Origin: an uncultured Cellvibrio sp.
GTDB lineage: Bacteria > Pseudomonadota > Gammaproteobacteria > Pseudomonadales > Cellvibrionaceae
Length of the DNA stretch: 64,000 bases
Reading direction: 5' to 3'
NCBI GenBank assembly: GCA_937958105.1
Contig: CALFXJ010000005.1
Span: 62,001 to 126,000 of the forward strand
A model generated the notes under the pieces. That model was given only the letters and a program-made list of their open reading frames with translations, was not told where the DNA came from and made no database searches. The position numbers and the translations under genes were made by a program. The number at the start of each line of letters is the position of its first letter. Positions within the stretch are counted from its first letter, which is position 1. Below, piece after piece: positions 52,100 to 60,871 of the stretch.

Positions 52100-54394
52100 T
52101 CAGGCGGGCTGCAGATCCTGCTTGGCCTTGATGTCCAGTACCAGCTGATCCTTGTAAGGATCGAGATCCACGACAACCACACCCCCACCGCTGGCTAGAG
52201 AACCAAACAGGATCTCTTCGGCAAGCGGCTTCTTCAGTTTTTCCTGGATCAGACGCGCCATAGGACGGGCCCCCATCTTCTCGTCATAGCCATGAACGGC
52301 CAGCCATTCACGGGCGTCTTCCGAGATCTCCAGGGTTACATGCTTGTCATCCAGCTGAGTCTGCAGTTCCATCAGGAACTTATCGACCACTGTTTTGATA
52401 ACCTCAAGTGTGAGCGGCGCAAACTGGACGATGGCATCAAGACGGTTACGGAATTCCGGGGTAAACATCTTCTTGATCGCTTCCATCCCATCCGTTGTGT
52501 GGTCCTGATGAGTAAAGCCAATCGACGGCCGGCTCATAATTTCAGCGCCCGCGTTGGTTGTCATGATCAGGATCACATTACGGAAGTCCGCCTTGCGGCC
52601 ATTATTGTCAGTCAGCGTTCCATGGTCCATTACCTGCAGCAACAGGTTGAAGACTTCGGGATGCGCTTTTTCAATTTCATCCAATAACAGCACGCAGTGA
52701 GGCTGCTTGGTAACCGCATCGGTCAATAAGCCGCCCTGGTCAAAACCTACATAACCCGGAGGCGCACCAATGAGGCGTGATACCGTGTGCCGCTCCATAT
52801 ACTCGGACATGTCGAAACGCAGCAGTTCCAGCCCCATGCACTTCGCCAGCTGGCGACAGACTTCTGTCTTACCGACACCTGTGGGACCAGCGAACAGGAA
52901 GGAGCCTATGGGTTTATCTCCTGAGCTCAATCCAGCGCGGGACAGCTTGATCGCCGTAGCCAGCGTATCAATCGCTTCATTCTGACCAAATACGGTCATC
53001 TTCAGATTTTCATCCAGCTTACGCAGCAATTCCTTATCCGAAGAAGAAACACTCTTCGGTGGAATCCGGGCAATCTTGGCTACTACATTTTCAACATCGA
53101 CAACACCGATGGTTTTCTTCCGTTTGCTCGGCGGCAACAGTTGCTGATAAGCCCCTGCCTCATCAATTACATCAATCGCCTTATCCGGCAGGAAACGGTC
53201 ATTGATATAACGCTCAGCCAACTCTGCAGCTGCACGCAGTGCGGGATCGGTATAGCGCAGGTTGTGGTGCTTCTCAAACCGGCTCTTAAGCCCTTTGAGA
53301 ATCTGGTAAGTCTCCTCAACCGATGGCTCGTTAACATCCACTTTCTGAAAACGGCGTGACAGCGCGCGATCTTTATCAAAGATGCCGCGGTACTCCTGAT
53401 AAGTGGTCGAACCCATGCAACGGATCTCACCGGAGGACAGCAAGGGCTTCAACAGGTTGGACGCGTCCATAACACCACCAGACGCCGCTCCCGCACCAAT
53501 GATAGTGTGGATCTCGTCGATAAACAGGATGGAGTTTTTCTGCTTTTTAAGTTCCGTCAACAAACCTTTGAAACGTTTTTCAAAATCACCGCGATACTTG
53601 GTCCCCGCCAGCAACGCACCCATATCGAGCGAATAAACCACGCTGTTGATCAGCGGCTCGGGCACATCGCCATCCACTATGCGTTTGGCAAGGCCTTCAG
53701 CGATTGCCGTTTTACCCACACCGGACTCACCCACCAGCAGCGGGTTATTTTTCCGGCGACGGGAAAGAATCTGACACACGCGCTCCACTTCGAATTCGCG
53801 ACCGACCAGCGGATCAACGCGGCCCTGCATAGCCAGCTCATTCAAGTTGGCAGCAAAGCTTTCGAGCGGGCTTTGGGAAGATGATTCACCCCCAACAGCA
53901 TCTTCATCCTGCTGTTCATGGGAATGACCAGCATCGTTGCCATGTTCGGAATGACCGGCAACTTTGTGAATACCATGGGTGATGTAATTCACCACATCAA
54001 TGCGGGCGATGTTCTGTTGTTTCAGGTAGTAAACCGCCTGACTTTCCTGTTCGCTGAAGATAGCTACCAGGACGTTCGCACCGGTCACTTCCTGCTTTCC
54101 GGATGACTGCACATGGAACACGGCGCGCTGCAAAACCCGCTGAAAACCAAGCGTAGGTTGAGTTTCACGTTCAGTATCGTTTTCAGGAATCAGGGGCGTC
54201 GTTGAATCGACAAACTCAATCAATTCTTTGCGCAATGTGGTGAGGTCTGCCCCACAGGCACGCAGCACACTTGCCGCGGAGTCGTTATCAATCAGCGCTA
54301 GCAACAAATGTTCAACGGTCATGAACTCGTGGCGCTTGGAGCGAGCACCTTTAAAGGCGAGATTCAAGGTTACTTCTAAATCTTTGCTTAACAT
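52100..54394 (-). CDS. clpA: ClpA, ATPase subunit of the ClpAP protease
   Basis: AAA+ unfoldase of 764 residues that feeds N-degron substrates to ClpP, with ClpS as adaptor. Two Clp-N repeats at the N-terminus, then AAA1 with Walker A GESGVGKT and AAA2 with GPTGVGKT, and a conserved AAA2 tail. A His/Ser-rich linker (GHSEHGNDAGHSHEQQDED) separates the N domain from AAA1. ATG at 54394 is preferred over the TTG at 54403 for the standard MLSKDLEVTL start. clpS lies just upstream on the same strand. Confidence 0.96.
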   Translation of the reverse strand: MLSKDLEVTLNLAFKGARSKRHEFMTVEHLLLALIDNDSAASVLRACGADLTTLRKELIEFVDSTTPLIPENDTERETQPTLGFQRVLQRAVFHVQSSGKQEVTGANVLVAIFSEQESQAVYYLKQQNIARIDVVNYITHGIHKVAGHSEHGNDAGHSHEQQDEDAVGGESSSQSPLESFAANLNELAMQGRVDPLVGREFEVERVCQILSRRRKNNPLLVGESGVGKTAIAEGLAKRIVDGDVPEPLINSVVYSLDMGALLAGTKYRGDFEKRFKGLLTELKKQKNSILFIDEIHTIIGAGAASGGVMDASNLLKPLLSSGEIRCMGSTTYQEYRGIFDKDRALSRRFQKVDVNEPSVEETYQILKGLKSRFEKHHNLRYTDPALRAAAELAERYINDRFLPDKAIDVIDEAGAYQQLLPPSKRKKTIGVVDVENVVAKIARIPPKSVSSSDKELLRKLDENLKMTVFGQNEAIDTLATAIKLSRAGLSSGDKPIGSFLFAGPTGVGKTEVCRQLAKCMGLELLRFDMSEYMERHTVSRLIGAPPGYVGFDQGGLLTDAVTKQPHCVLLLDEIEKAHPEVFNLLLQVMDHGTLTDNNGRKADFRNVILIMTTNAGAEIMSRPSIGFTHQDHTTDGMEAIKKMFTPEFRNRLDAIVQFAPLTLEVIKTVVDKFLMELQTQLDDKHVTLEISEDAREWLAVHGYDEKMGARPMARLIQEKLKKPLAEEILFGSLASGGGVVVVDLDPYKDQLVLDIKAKQDLQPA

Positions 54395-54457
54395 CGCATT
54401 CAACCTCTGGAAGCTAGCAACTTGGACGCAGCATATAAAAAACCTGCTGCAACAGGA

Positions 54458-54832
54458 TTACCCTTCTTCATCCTCTACTGCTTCAACCTCGCACAGCAAT
54501 GGATGTTGGTGCTCCCTGGCGTACTGATTTACCTGCGCGGCTTTGGTCTCCGCTATATCACGAGTATAGACGCCACAAACAGCTTTGCCCTGGACATGTA
54601 CGGTTAACATCACCCGGGTTGCTTTCTCTCGTGACATGGCGAAAAACCGTTCAAGGATTTCCACCACAAAGTCCATAGGTGTGTAGTCATCATTCAGCAT
54701 CAGCACCTTGTACATGGGCGGACGCTTGAGTTTTGGCTTCGCCTCTAGGACCGCAAGATTTCCGTCGAATTCATTACTGCCGGAATCTTCGTCTTTACTT
54801 AAGGTTAGCTGAAGGTAGTCGGGATATCTCAT
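54458..54832 (-). CDS. clpS: ClpS adaptor for ClpAP
   Basis: N-end rule adaptor that binds N-terminal Leu/Phe/Trp/Tyr residues and docks on ClpA, 124 residues. The binding pocket segment LMLNDDYTPMDFVVEIL is canonical, followed by the ClpA-contacting HVQGKAVCGVYTRDIAETKA. The N-terminal tail is acidic and unusually long compared with the 106-residue E. coli form. It lies 63 bases ahead of clpA and shares its transcript. Confidence 0.95.
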   Translation of the reverse strand: MRYPDYLQLTLSKDEDSGSNEFDGNLAVLEAKPKLKRPPMYKVLMLNDDYTPMDFVVEILERFFAMSREKATRVMLTVHVQGKAVCGVYTRDIAETKAAQVNQYAREHQHPLLCEVEAVEDEEG

Positions 54833-55167
54833 AGTGAATCAACAGAAATTGAAAATGTGCTGGCAGATTAAGACCATTCTAACCCAATGCTATTCCGCTC
54901 ACAGCACCAGGGCGACTTGATGGCGAAGGCTTGACTTTGATCCCATTGTTGGATAAAACACATGGTCGCCGCTCAAATAATCATCATTTTGAGTGGCATT
55001 ATTCCAAAATGTTTAATCGACACCCAAAAAACACGCCAAGGGCTTTATAAAACTCGTTTCGTTATCCCTTTCAGCAGTAGGTAGTGAAACGGTTTTTCCT
55101 TGGAAAATAATAACGATAAGGTGCAGGGGTTATTAAAACTCTTGTGCCGGGGCAGAAGGATTTAATC
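54833..55167. other. Divergent control region between clpS and the cold-shock gene
   Basis: About 330 bases with no supported gene. The part next to the cold-shock start is AT-rich and carries the AGAAGGA ribosome site. I see no clear palindrome or well-spaced promoter. Confidence 0.35.
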
Positions 55168-55407
55168 ATGCCTACAGGTACAGTCAAGTGGTTCAATAAC
55201 GCAAAAGGTTACGGCTTCATCCTCTCTGATGAGGGCGGCGAAGATCTCTTTGCACACTATTCAGCTATTCAGATGGATGGCTATAAAACCTTAAAAGCCG
55301 GTCAGCAGGTTTCCTTTGAAATCACGAAAGGCGATAAAGGGTTGCACGCTGTCAATATCACACCGGTAGCTGTCGAAGCCAAAGCTCCCAAAGCTGCTCT
55401 TGCCTGA
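55168..55407 (+). CDS. cspD: Cold-shock domain protein, CspD-like
   Basis: Single cold-shock domain protein that binds single-stranded nucleic acid, 79 residues. RNP1 is KGYGFI and RNP2 is DLFAHYSAI, with TGTVKWFNNAKG at the start. In E. coli, CspD sits beside clpSA and inhibits DNA replication in stationary phase; the same neighbourhood here supports the name. ATG at 55168 with AGAAGGA upstream is chosen over the longer frame from 55144. A short Lys/Ala-rich tail follows the domain. Confidence 0.88.
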   Translation: MPTGTVKWFNNAKGYGFILSDEGGEDLFAHYSAIQMDGYKTLKAGQQVSFEITKGDKGLHAVNITPVAVEAKAPKAALA

Positions 55408-55562
55408 CGACACCGAGCGTGCTGTCATCCAGAGCCGGGAACTTGCCGTCTGCAAATATTTATAACCTCCAGCTATAAAGATACGAATACTGCATTCTTG
55501 TTCTGATAGATTGGGAGATCGGGACGGATTTCAATAGGGCTGCGCTGAAATTTCTGATCAGT

Positions 55563-55599
55563 AAAAAATAACCCCGGCAATTGCCGGGGTTATTTTTTT
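55563..55599. terminator. Bidirectional terminator between cspD and icd
   Basis: An 18-bp perfect palindrome around AACCCCGGCAATTGCCGGGG with A and T tracts at the ends. It ends both cspD (plus) and icd (minus). Confidence 0.9.
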
Positions 55600-55620
55600 A
55601 ACTAACCGCTTTTTTCAGAC

Positions 55621-57846
55621 TTAAACAAGCGCAGCCAAAGCGTCATTAAAGGTCTGACTGGGGCGCATTGCCTTGGAGGTCAGCTCGCGATCCGGGCGAT
55701 AATACCCACCGATATCGACAGGCTTGCCAGCTGCGGCAATTAACTCACCCACGATCTTTTGCTCGTTATCTGCCAGGGTCTTGGCCAATTCGGCAAAACG
55801 GGCCTTCAGTTCAGCATCCTCATTCTGCTCTGCCAGGGCCTGGGCCCAATAAAGCGCGAGATAGAAGTGGCTGCCCCGGTTATCCAGCTCGCCCGGTGCA
55901 CGGCCTGGCGACTTGTTGTTGTCGAGGAACTTACCGTTGGCCTGATCAAGCGTCTTAGCGAACACCTTGGCTTTTGCGTTGTTGGTGGTGTTACCAAAGT
56001 GGTCCAGAGACTCTGCGAGAGCCAGGAATTCACCCAGCGAATCCCAGCGCAGATGCCCTTCTTGAACAAATTGTTGAACGTGCTTCGGTGCGGAACCACC
56101 GGCGCCAGTTTCGAACAGGCCACCGCCATTCATCAACGGAACAATAGACAGCATCTTGGCACTGGTACCCAGCTCCATGATCGGGAACAGGTCAGTCAGG
56201 TAGTCGCGCAGAACGTTACCGGTGACAGAGATGGTATCCAGCCCCTGACGAATCCGATCCAGGGAGAACTGGGTGGCTTCGACAGGCGACATGATGTGAA
56301 TTTCCAGACCGCTGGTGTCATGGTCTTTCAGGTAGGTTTTCACCTTGTCGATCAGCAGTGCATCATGAGCACGTGCTGGATCCAGCCAGAATACAGCCGG
56401 AGTGTTCGAAGCGCGGGCACGGTTGACCGCCAATTTGACCCAATCCTGAATCGGCGCATCTTTTACCTGGCACATACGCCAGATATCACCGGCTTCAACG
56501 ATTTGCTCCAGAAGCACCTTGCCTGCAGCGTCCACTACACGCACGGTACCATTGGTGGGGATTTCAAAGGTCTTGTCGTGAGAGCCGTATTCTTCCGCTT
56601 TCTGAGCCATCAGACCCACATTCGGCACGCTGCCCATGGTAGACGGGTTGAATGCGCCATGCTTTTTACAGTCTTCAATGACAGTCTGGTATACGCCAGC
56701 ATAACAGCGATCTGGAATAACGGCTTTTGCATCCTGCAGCTTACCTTCGGTATTCCACATTTTGCCTGAGTCGCGAATCATGGCTGGCATGGACGCATCA
56801 ACGATTACATCGCTGGGAACATGCAGGTTGGTAATACCTTTATCAGAATTCACCATTGCCAGAGAGGGGCGTTCGGCGTATAGGGCTTTGATGTCAGCTT
56901 CAATTTCCGCCTGCTTTTCTGCGGGCAGATTTTTGATCTTGGCGTAGAGATCGCCCAGACCGTTATTGAGATCAATACCGAGCGGTTTCAGGGTATCGGC
57001 ATGCTTGGTCAGAACATCTTCATAAAAGACCGACACAACATGACCGAAGATGATCGGGTCGGACACCTTCATCATGGTGGCCTTCAGATGCAGTGAAAAC
57101 AGAACGCCTTTCTGTTTGGCATCTTCAATTTCCTGGGCGATAAAACTGCGCAGCGCTTTCTTACTCATTACCGCCGCATCGATGATTTCGCCTTTTTGGA
57201 CGCTGGTTTTTTCTTTCAGTACGTGAGCGCTGCCGTCAGCACCCAAGAGTTCAATTCTGACACTGCCGGCCTCCGCAATTAATGCGGACTTCTCGCTGCC
57301 GTAAAAGTCTCCGCTGCTCATGTGCGCAACGTGCGATTTTGAATCAGCAGACCAGACTCCCATTTTATGAGGGTTTTTGCGCGCATAATTTTTTACTGAC
57401 AAAGGCGCGCGACGGTCTGAGTTACCTTCACGCAAAACCGGGTTTACGGCGCTGCCTTTGATCTTGTCGTAGCGAGCTTTAACGTCTTTCTCAGCATCGT
57501 TTTTGGGCTCTTCCGGATAGTCGGGCAACTTATAACCTTTGCCCTGCAGCTCTTTGATCGCGGCTTTCAATTGCGGGATAGATGCACTGATGTTGGGCAG
57601 CTTGATGATGTTGGCTTCCGGCTTGTTGGCCAGTTCGCCTAACTCTGCCAGATGATCCCCGATGCGTTGGTCTTCGCTGAGGTATTCAGGGAATGCGGCA
57701 ATGATGCGGCCGGAGAGAGAGATATCGCGGGTTTCTACCTTTATGCCTGCAGACTGAGTGAAGGCTTTGACAATCGGGAGTAAGGAATAGGTTGCTAAGG
57801 CTGGGGCTTCGTCGGTTTCAGTATAGATAATCTTTGAATCAGTCAT
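55621..57846 (-). CDS. icd: Isocitrate dehydrogenase, monomeric NADP type
   Basis: TCA-cycle enzyme making 2-oxoglutarate and NADPH, 741 residues, the size of the monomeric IDH class rather than the 416-residue dimeric form. Segments such as RDISLSGRIIAAFPEYL, PNISASIPQLKAAI and the C-terminal DIGGYYRPDRELTSKAMRPS match that class. The start at 57846 follows a GGAG at 13 bases. In pseudomonads a dimeric icd and a monomeric idh are both found here; only the monomeric one is present in this window. Confidence 0.95.
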   Translation of the reverse strand: MTDSKIIYTETDEAPALATYSLLPIVKAFTQSAGIKVETRDISLSGRIIAAFPEYLSEDQRIGDHLAELGELANKPEANIIKLPNISASIPQLKAAIKELQGKGYKLPDYPEEPKNDAEKDVKARYDKIKGSAVNPVLREGNSDRRAPLSVKNYARKNPHKMGVWSADSKSHVAHMSSGDFYGSEKSALIAEAGSVRIELLGADGSAHVLKEKTSVQKGEIIDAAVMSKKALRSFIAQEIEDAKQKGVLFSLHLKATMMKVSDPIIFGHVVSVFYEDVLTKHADTLKPLGIDLNNGLGDLYAKIKNLPAEKQAEIEADIKALYAERPSLAMVNSDKGITNLHVPSDVIVDASMPAMIRDSGKMWNTEGKLQDAKAVIPDRCYAGVYQTVIEDCKKHGAFNPSTMGSVPNVGLMAQKAEEYGSHDKTFEIPTNGTVRVVDAAGKVLLEQIVEAGDIWRMCQVKDAPIQDWVKLAVNRARASNTPAVFWLDPARAHDALLIDKVKTYLKDHDTSGLEIHIMSPVEATQFSLDRIRQGLDTISVTGNVLRDYLTDLFPIMELGTSAKMLSIVPLMNGGGLFETGAGGSAPKHVQQFVQEGHLRWDSLGEFLALAESLDHFGNTTNNAKAKVFAKTLDQANGKFLDNNKSPGRAPGELDNRGSHFYLALYWAQALAEQNEDAELKARFAELAKTLADNEQKIVGELIAAAGKPVDIGGYYRPDRELTSKAMRPSQTFNDALAALV

Positions 57847-58101
57847 TTTTTACATTAACTCCGTTAAACATGCTGTCGAGCAATTATGAAGCGCGCCACG
57901 CCAACGAACCCGCCGACAGGCACCCTTGCGTAGGGAGGAAGAGGGAGACGCCGAGCCAGGCTCCGAGTGGAACAGCGGCTTTGCTGAAAACCGCTCGGGA
58001 GGAAGCCGGTCCGATAAATCGCGCGCAGTATAACAGTGATGTAAACTTTTCGCATTCGTGAGACCTGCAGTTTGTTTTTTAACCATTGAGTAAGTAGTGA
58101 T

Positions 58102-58824
58102 ATGGCAAAACTCGTTTTGTTTAACAAACCCTACGGCGTATTGTCGCAATTCAGCGACGCGGACAATCGCCCTACCCTGGCGCAGTACATCCGGGTCCCC
58201 GGGGTTTATCCGGCTGGCCGGCTTGATCATGACTCTGAGGGTTTATTACTGCTCACAGATGACGGACAGCTCCAGCATCAGATTACGCATCCCATGCATA
58301 AGCTGCCCAAAACCTATTGGGTTCAGGTAGAGGGTGCACCGACCAGCTATGCCCTGACCCAGTTACGCCAGGGAGTTGCCCTTAACGACGGTATGACGCT
58401 GCCGGCACAGGTCAGACTGATTCCGCCACCCAAGCTGTGGGAGCGTGACACGCCGATTCGCGAGCGCAAAAACATTCCGACACAGTGGCTGGAGATAGTG
58501 ATCAGTGAAGGGCGCAACCGTCAGGTAAGACGTATGACGGCGGCAGTGGGGCACCCGACTCTGCGCCTGGTGCGGGTAAAGATCGGGACCTGGAGTATTG
58601 AAAATATCGAACCGGGAAAATATGTCATCGAGACAGTGCACATGCCCGAGGCCCCGGTCCGGCCTGCGGCACGCAATAAAACTCAGCGAACGCCAGTGAA
58701 AAAACGCGGGGCTGCCGCAGGAGCCCCTAAATCAACCCGCCCCGGCTCTGCGGGAAAAGCCAAAGCGCCGGCCAAGGCAGTGATTATTCACAAGAGTAAA
58801 CCCAGACGCTTACCCGAAGCGTAA
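58102..58824 (+). CDS. rluE: 23S rRNA pseudouridine synthase RluE
   Basis: RsuA-type pseudouridine synthase that modifies U2457 of 23S rRNA, 240 residues. The catalytic aspartate D42 is in PAGRLDHDSEGLLLL, followed by HKLPKTYWVQVEG and EGRNRQVRRMTAAVGHPTLRL. Compared with the E. coli enzyme it has a Lys/Arg/Pro/Ala-rich C-terminal tail of about 45 residues, likely an RNA-binding extension. It is divergent from icd and convergent with the HAAS-type gene. Confidence 0.92.
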   Translation: MAKLVLFNKPYGVLSQFSDADNRPTLAQYIRVPGVYPAGRLDHDSEGLLLLTDDGQLQHQITHPMHKLPKTYWVQVEGAPTSYALTQLRQGVALNDGMTLPAQVRLIPPPKLWERDTPIRERKNIPTQWLEIVISEGRNRQVRRMTAAVGHPTLRLVRVKIGTWSIENIEPGKYVIETVHMPEAPVRPAARNKTQRTPVKKRGAAAGAPKSTRPGSAGKAKAPAKAVIIHKSKPRRLPEA

Positions 58825-58834
58825 ATGAGCCACT

Positions 58835-58864
58835 CCCCCCTGCCTGCACCTCTCGGCAGGGGGG
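58835..58864. terminator. GC hairpin between rluE and the HAAS-type gene
   Basis: Perfect 10-bp stem CCCCCCTGCC / GGCAGGGGGG with a 10-base loop, between convergent genes. It lacks a U tract on either strand. Confidence 0.45.
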
Positions 58865-58870
58865 CGTCCG

Positions 58871-59854
58871 TTATCTGCTCACCCCGGCTTTATTCAGCAG
58901 CTTTACCCGATATATGTCACGCCCAACTTCATAGATCAGATACAGCCCCATAATCAAAAAGCCGACTCTGAAACTGACATCAATCACCCCTACCAGCCCC
59001 AAAGTTCTTTCATCCAGATTTTCGCCGGGTAAAAAAAGCTCCGGTAAACGGCTCAACACGATAAACAGGATTGCTGACCCGCTATTCAGGAGCAGGTTGA
59101 GCACCAGCTTGCTTCGGGTCCAATAGCCGTAGCGGATATTCCAATGGTCGAGCATCAAGGAGGCAATCACCACCGCACCCACCAGATACAGCCAGAATTC
59201 TGCCTGGCCGCTGAAGTGCGCCACGACTTGCTGAAGCTGCTCCGCCGGCATCCACAGTTGATGGAAGATGATCAACAGCACAAAAACATTCAACCCAATG
59301 TCACCGGCAAGATTGCATGGGCGGATGCGTTGCCAGCTAAAGATAACCGGAGGCAGGCACTCGGCCCGCCAGCAGCGATAAGGCTGCAGCAACGGCTTTC
59401 CACCGGGCGGGTTACTGAAGACATAAAACAGGCCTGTGACTATAGCGAACGCCAGGAGGCCATGATTGACAAACCCTGCCAGCACTTCGGCGACATACCC
59501 CAGCATGATCTTGGTCATGGATACATAAGTGCCGCTGACAAACACGGCGCTGATTTTGATCAACTCCACCAGAAAGATAATGAGCAGGGTATACCCGAGA
59601 ACCTGCTGATAAAGCGGGAAAAGGTCTTCACTGACCAAGCGCTTCGGCGGCAGAAACTGGTTAGCGACCTTCTGCGGATGGCCCATGTGATTCAGCACCT
59701 GCGCCACCTGCACTTCGGTCGGTTCCTGGTCTGGCCCTGCCAGGTGCTCCAGCTGATCCAGGATGTTAGAGCGCAGCTCCCGGGTAATTTCGTCCCGTCG
59801 CGCCTCCGGCAGATAATGCGCCACGGCGCTCATATAACGATCAAGCAGTTTCAT
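58871..59854 (-). CDS. HAAS-domain membrane protein paired with a PadR regulator
   Basis: A 327-residue integral membrane protein. The N-terminal 70 residues resemble the HAAS/DUF1700 domain (RRDEITRELRSNILDQLEHL, then EVQVAQVLNHMGHPQKVA). After it come about six hydrophobic segments. HAAS proteins are regularly encoded with PadR repressors and may act as membrane partners in their signalling. Its start overlaps the PadR gene by 14 bases, so they form one unit. The exact function is unknown. Confidence 0.78.
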   Translation of the reverse strand: MKLLDRYMSAVAHYLPEARRDEITRELRSNILDQLEHLAGPDQEPTEVQVAQVLNHMGHPQKVANQFLPPKRLVSEDLFPLYQQVLGYTLLIIFLVELIKISAVFVSGTYVSMTKIMLGYVAEVLAGFVNHGLLAFAIVTGLFYVFSNPPGGKPLLQPYRCWRAECLPPVIFSWQRIRPCNLAGDIGLNVFVLLIIFHQLWMPAEQLQQVVAHFSGQAEFWLYLVGAVVIASLMLDHWNIRYGYWTRSKLVLNLLLNSGSAILFIVLSRLPELFLPGENLDERTLGLVGVIDVSFRVGFLIMGLYLIYEVGRDIYRVKLLNKAGVSR

Positions 59855-60185
59855 TGTTCACCTCCAGTAACGTGTTCAGATGGCTGTTGAGTGTCTGCCA
59901 TTCAGCGGTCAGCACTTCCAGCAGCTGCGCGCCCTCCTGTGAGAGCTGATAGTAACGGCGCTCGCGCCCTTCTCCCTGCCGCCATTCGCTGTCGAGCAGG
60001 CCCTGGTCGGCGAGACGTCGGATCAGGGGATAGAGCGTGCCTTCATCAATATCAATACCGGCGTCCTGCAACTGCTTGCGCAGCGAGTAGCCGTAATGGG
60101 ATTGGCGCAGCGAGCCGAGCACTGCCAACACCAGCACACCGCGACGTAATTCCAGCCTTAGTTTTTCCAATCGTTCTCCGCTCAT
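59841..60185 (-). CDS. PadR family transcriptional regulator
   Basis: A 114-residue winged helix-turn-helix repressor. The family shows in RRGVLVLAVLGSLRQSHYGYSLRKQL, IDEGTLYPLIRRLADQGLLDSEWRQGEGRERRYYQL and a helical C-terminus for dimerisation. It overlaps the HAAS gene. Two matching 21-bp palindromes lie directly upstream of its start, as expected for an autorepressed PadR operon. Ligand unknown. Confidence 0.9.
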   Translation of the reverse strand: MSGERLEKLRLELRRGVLVLAVLGSLRQSHYGYSLRKQLQDAGIDIDEGTLYPLIRRLADQGLLDSEWRQGEGRERRYYQLSQEGAQLLEVLTAEWQTLNSHLNTLLEVNNETA

Positions 60186-60196
60186 AAGTTTTGCCT

Positions 60197-60217
60197 ATAC
60201 TGTGTGCCACATAGTAT
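60197..60217. promoter_or_regulatory. PadR-type operator, copy 1
   Basis: 21-bp imperfect palindrome ATACTGTGTG-C-CACATAGTAT (one mismatch between the arms), 12 bases upstream of the PadR start. The ATAC(n)GTAT ends match the general PadR operator shape. Confidence 0.65.
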
Positions 60218-60220
60218 TTA

Positions 60221-60241
60221 ATACTATGCGCCGCACAGTAT
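60221..60241. promoter_or_regulatory. PadR-type operator, copy 2
   Basis: 21-bp imperfect palindrome ATACTATGCG-C-CGCACAGTAT, one mismatch between the arms. Its centre is 24 bases from that of copy 1, so two dimers would bind with a regular offset of slightly over two helical turns. Confidence 0.65.
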
Positions 60242-60354
60242 TAAATTTCAAACGATTCTTGATGGCTTGCTCAAAAAAAGCACTCTGGGCACAAGGGGAC
60301 GGGATTTGATAGGATGGTCAGCCGTTAAATTTGAATGAAACAGGAAGAAAACCC

Positions 60355-60807
60355 ATGATCTGGGCTCCTCACGTTACTGTCGCTACCATTGTTGAACGCG
60401 AAGGCCGCTTCCTGATGGTCTATGAAGAAGCGGACGGCAAGCAGGTATATAACCAGCCCGCCGGCCATCTGGACCCCAACGAAACCCTGCAGGAAGCCGC
60501 TATCCGTGAAACGCTGGAGGAAACCGGCTGGATTGTGAAGCTGACTGGCGTGGTGGGTGTCAATCTCTATGAAGCTCCTGCCAACGGCATTACTTACATG
60601 CGGACCACATTTATTGCCGAAGCAGTCAGCCTGGATGCCGGGCGAACCCTGGATACCGGCATCATCGAGGCAGTCTGGCTCACTTACGATGAGCTCCTGG
60701 AGCGCCGCGCTCAGCTGCGCAGCCCCATGACCCTGCAGGTTATTGATGAGTACCGGGCGGGCCGCCGGTTTCCGCTGGCGGTGGTTGGAGAGAATCGCGT
60801 CGAATAA
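60355..60807 (+). CDS. nudJ: NUDIX hydrolase NudJ
   Basis: Nucleotide pyrophosphatase/phosphatase acting on thiamin and nucleoside diphosphates, 150 residues. The complete Nudix box is GHLDPNETLQEAAIRETLEE (about 37-56), with the metal-ligand glutamates. ATG at 60355 is chosen over the TTG at 60331 because AGGAAG lies 7 bases upstream. It heads nudJ-mnmA-hflD-purB, the same order as in E. coli. Confidence 0.9.
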   Translation: MIWAPHVTVATIVEREGRFLMVYEEADGKQVYNQPAGHLDPNETLQEAAIRETLEETGWIVKLTGVVGVNLYEAPANGITYMRTTFIAEAVSLDAGRTLDTGIIEAVWLTYDELLERRAQLRSPMTLQVIDEYRAGRRFPLAVVGENRVE

Positions 60808-60871
60808 TCCGTGCCACCGGCGGCCGGTGCAGGTAAAATGCACGGCCGTTAAATCCCTTCAGAAGCAAGCT

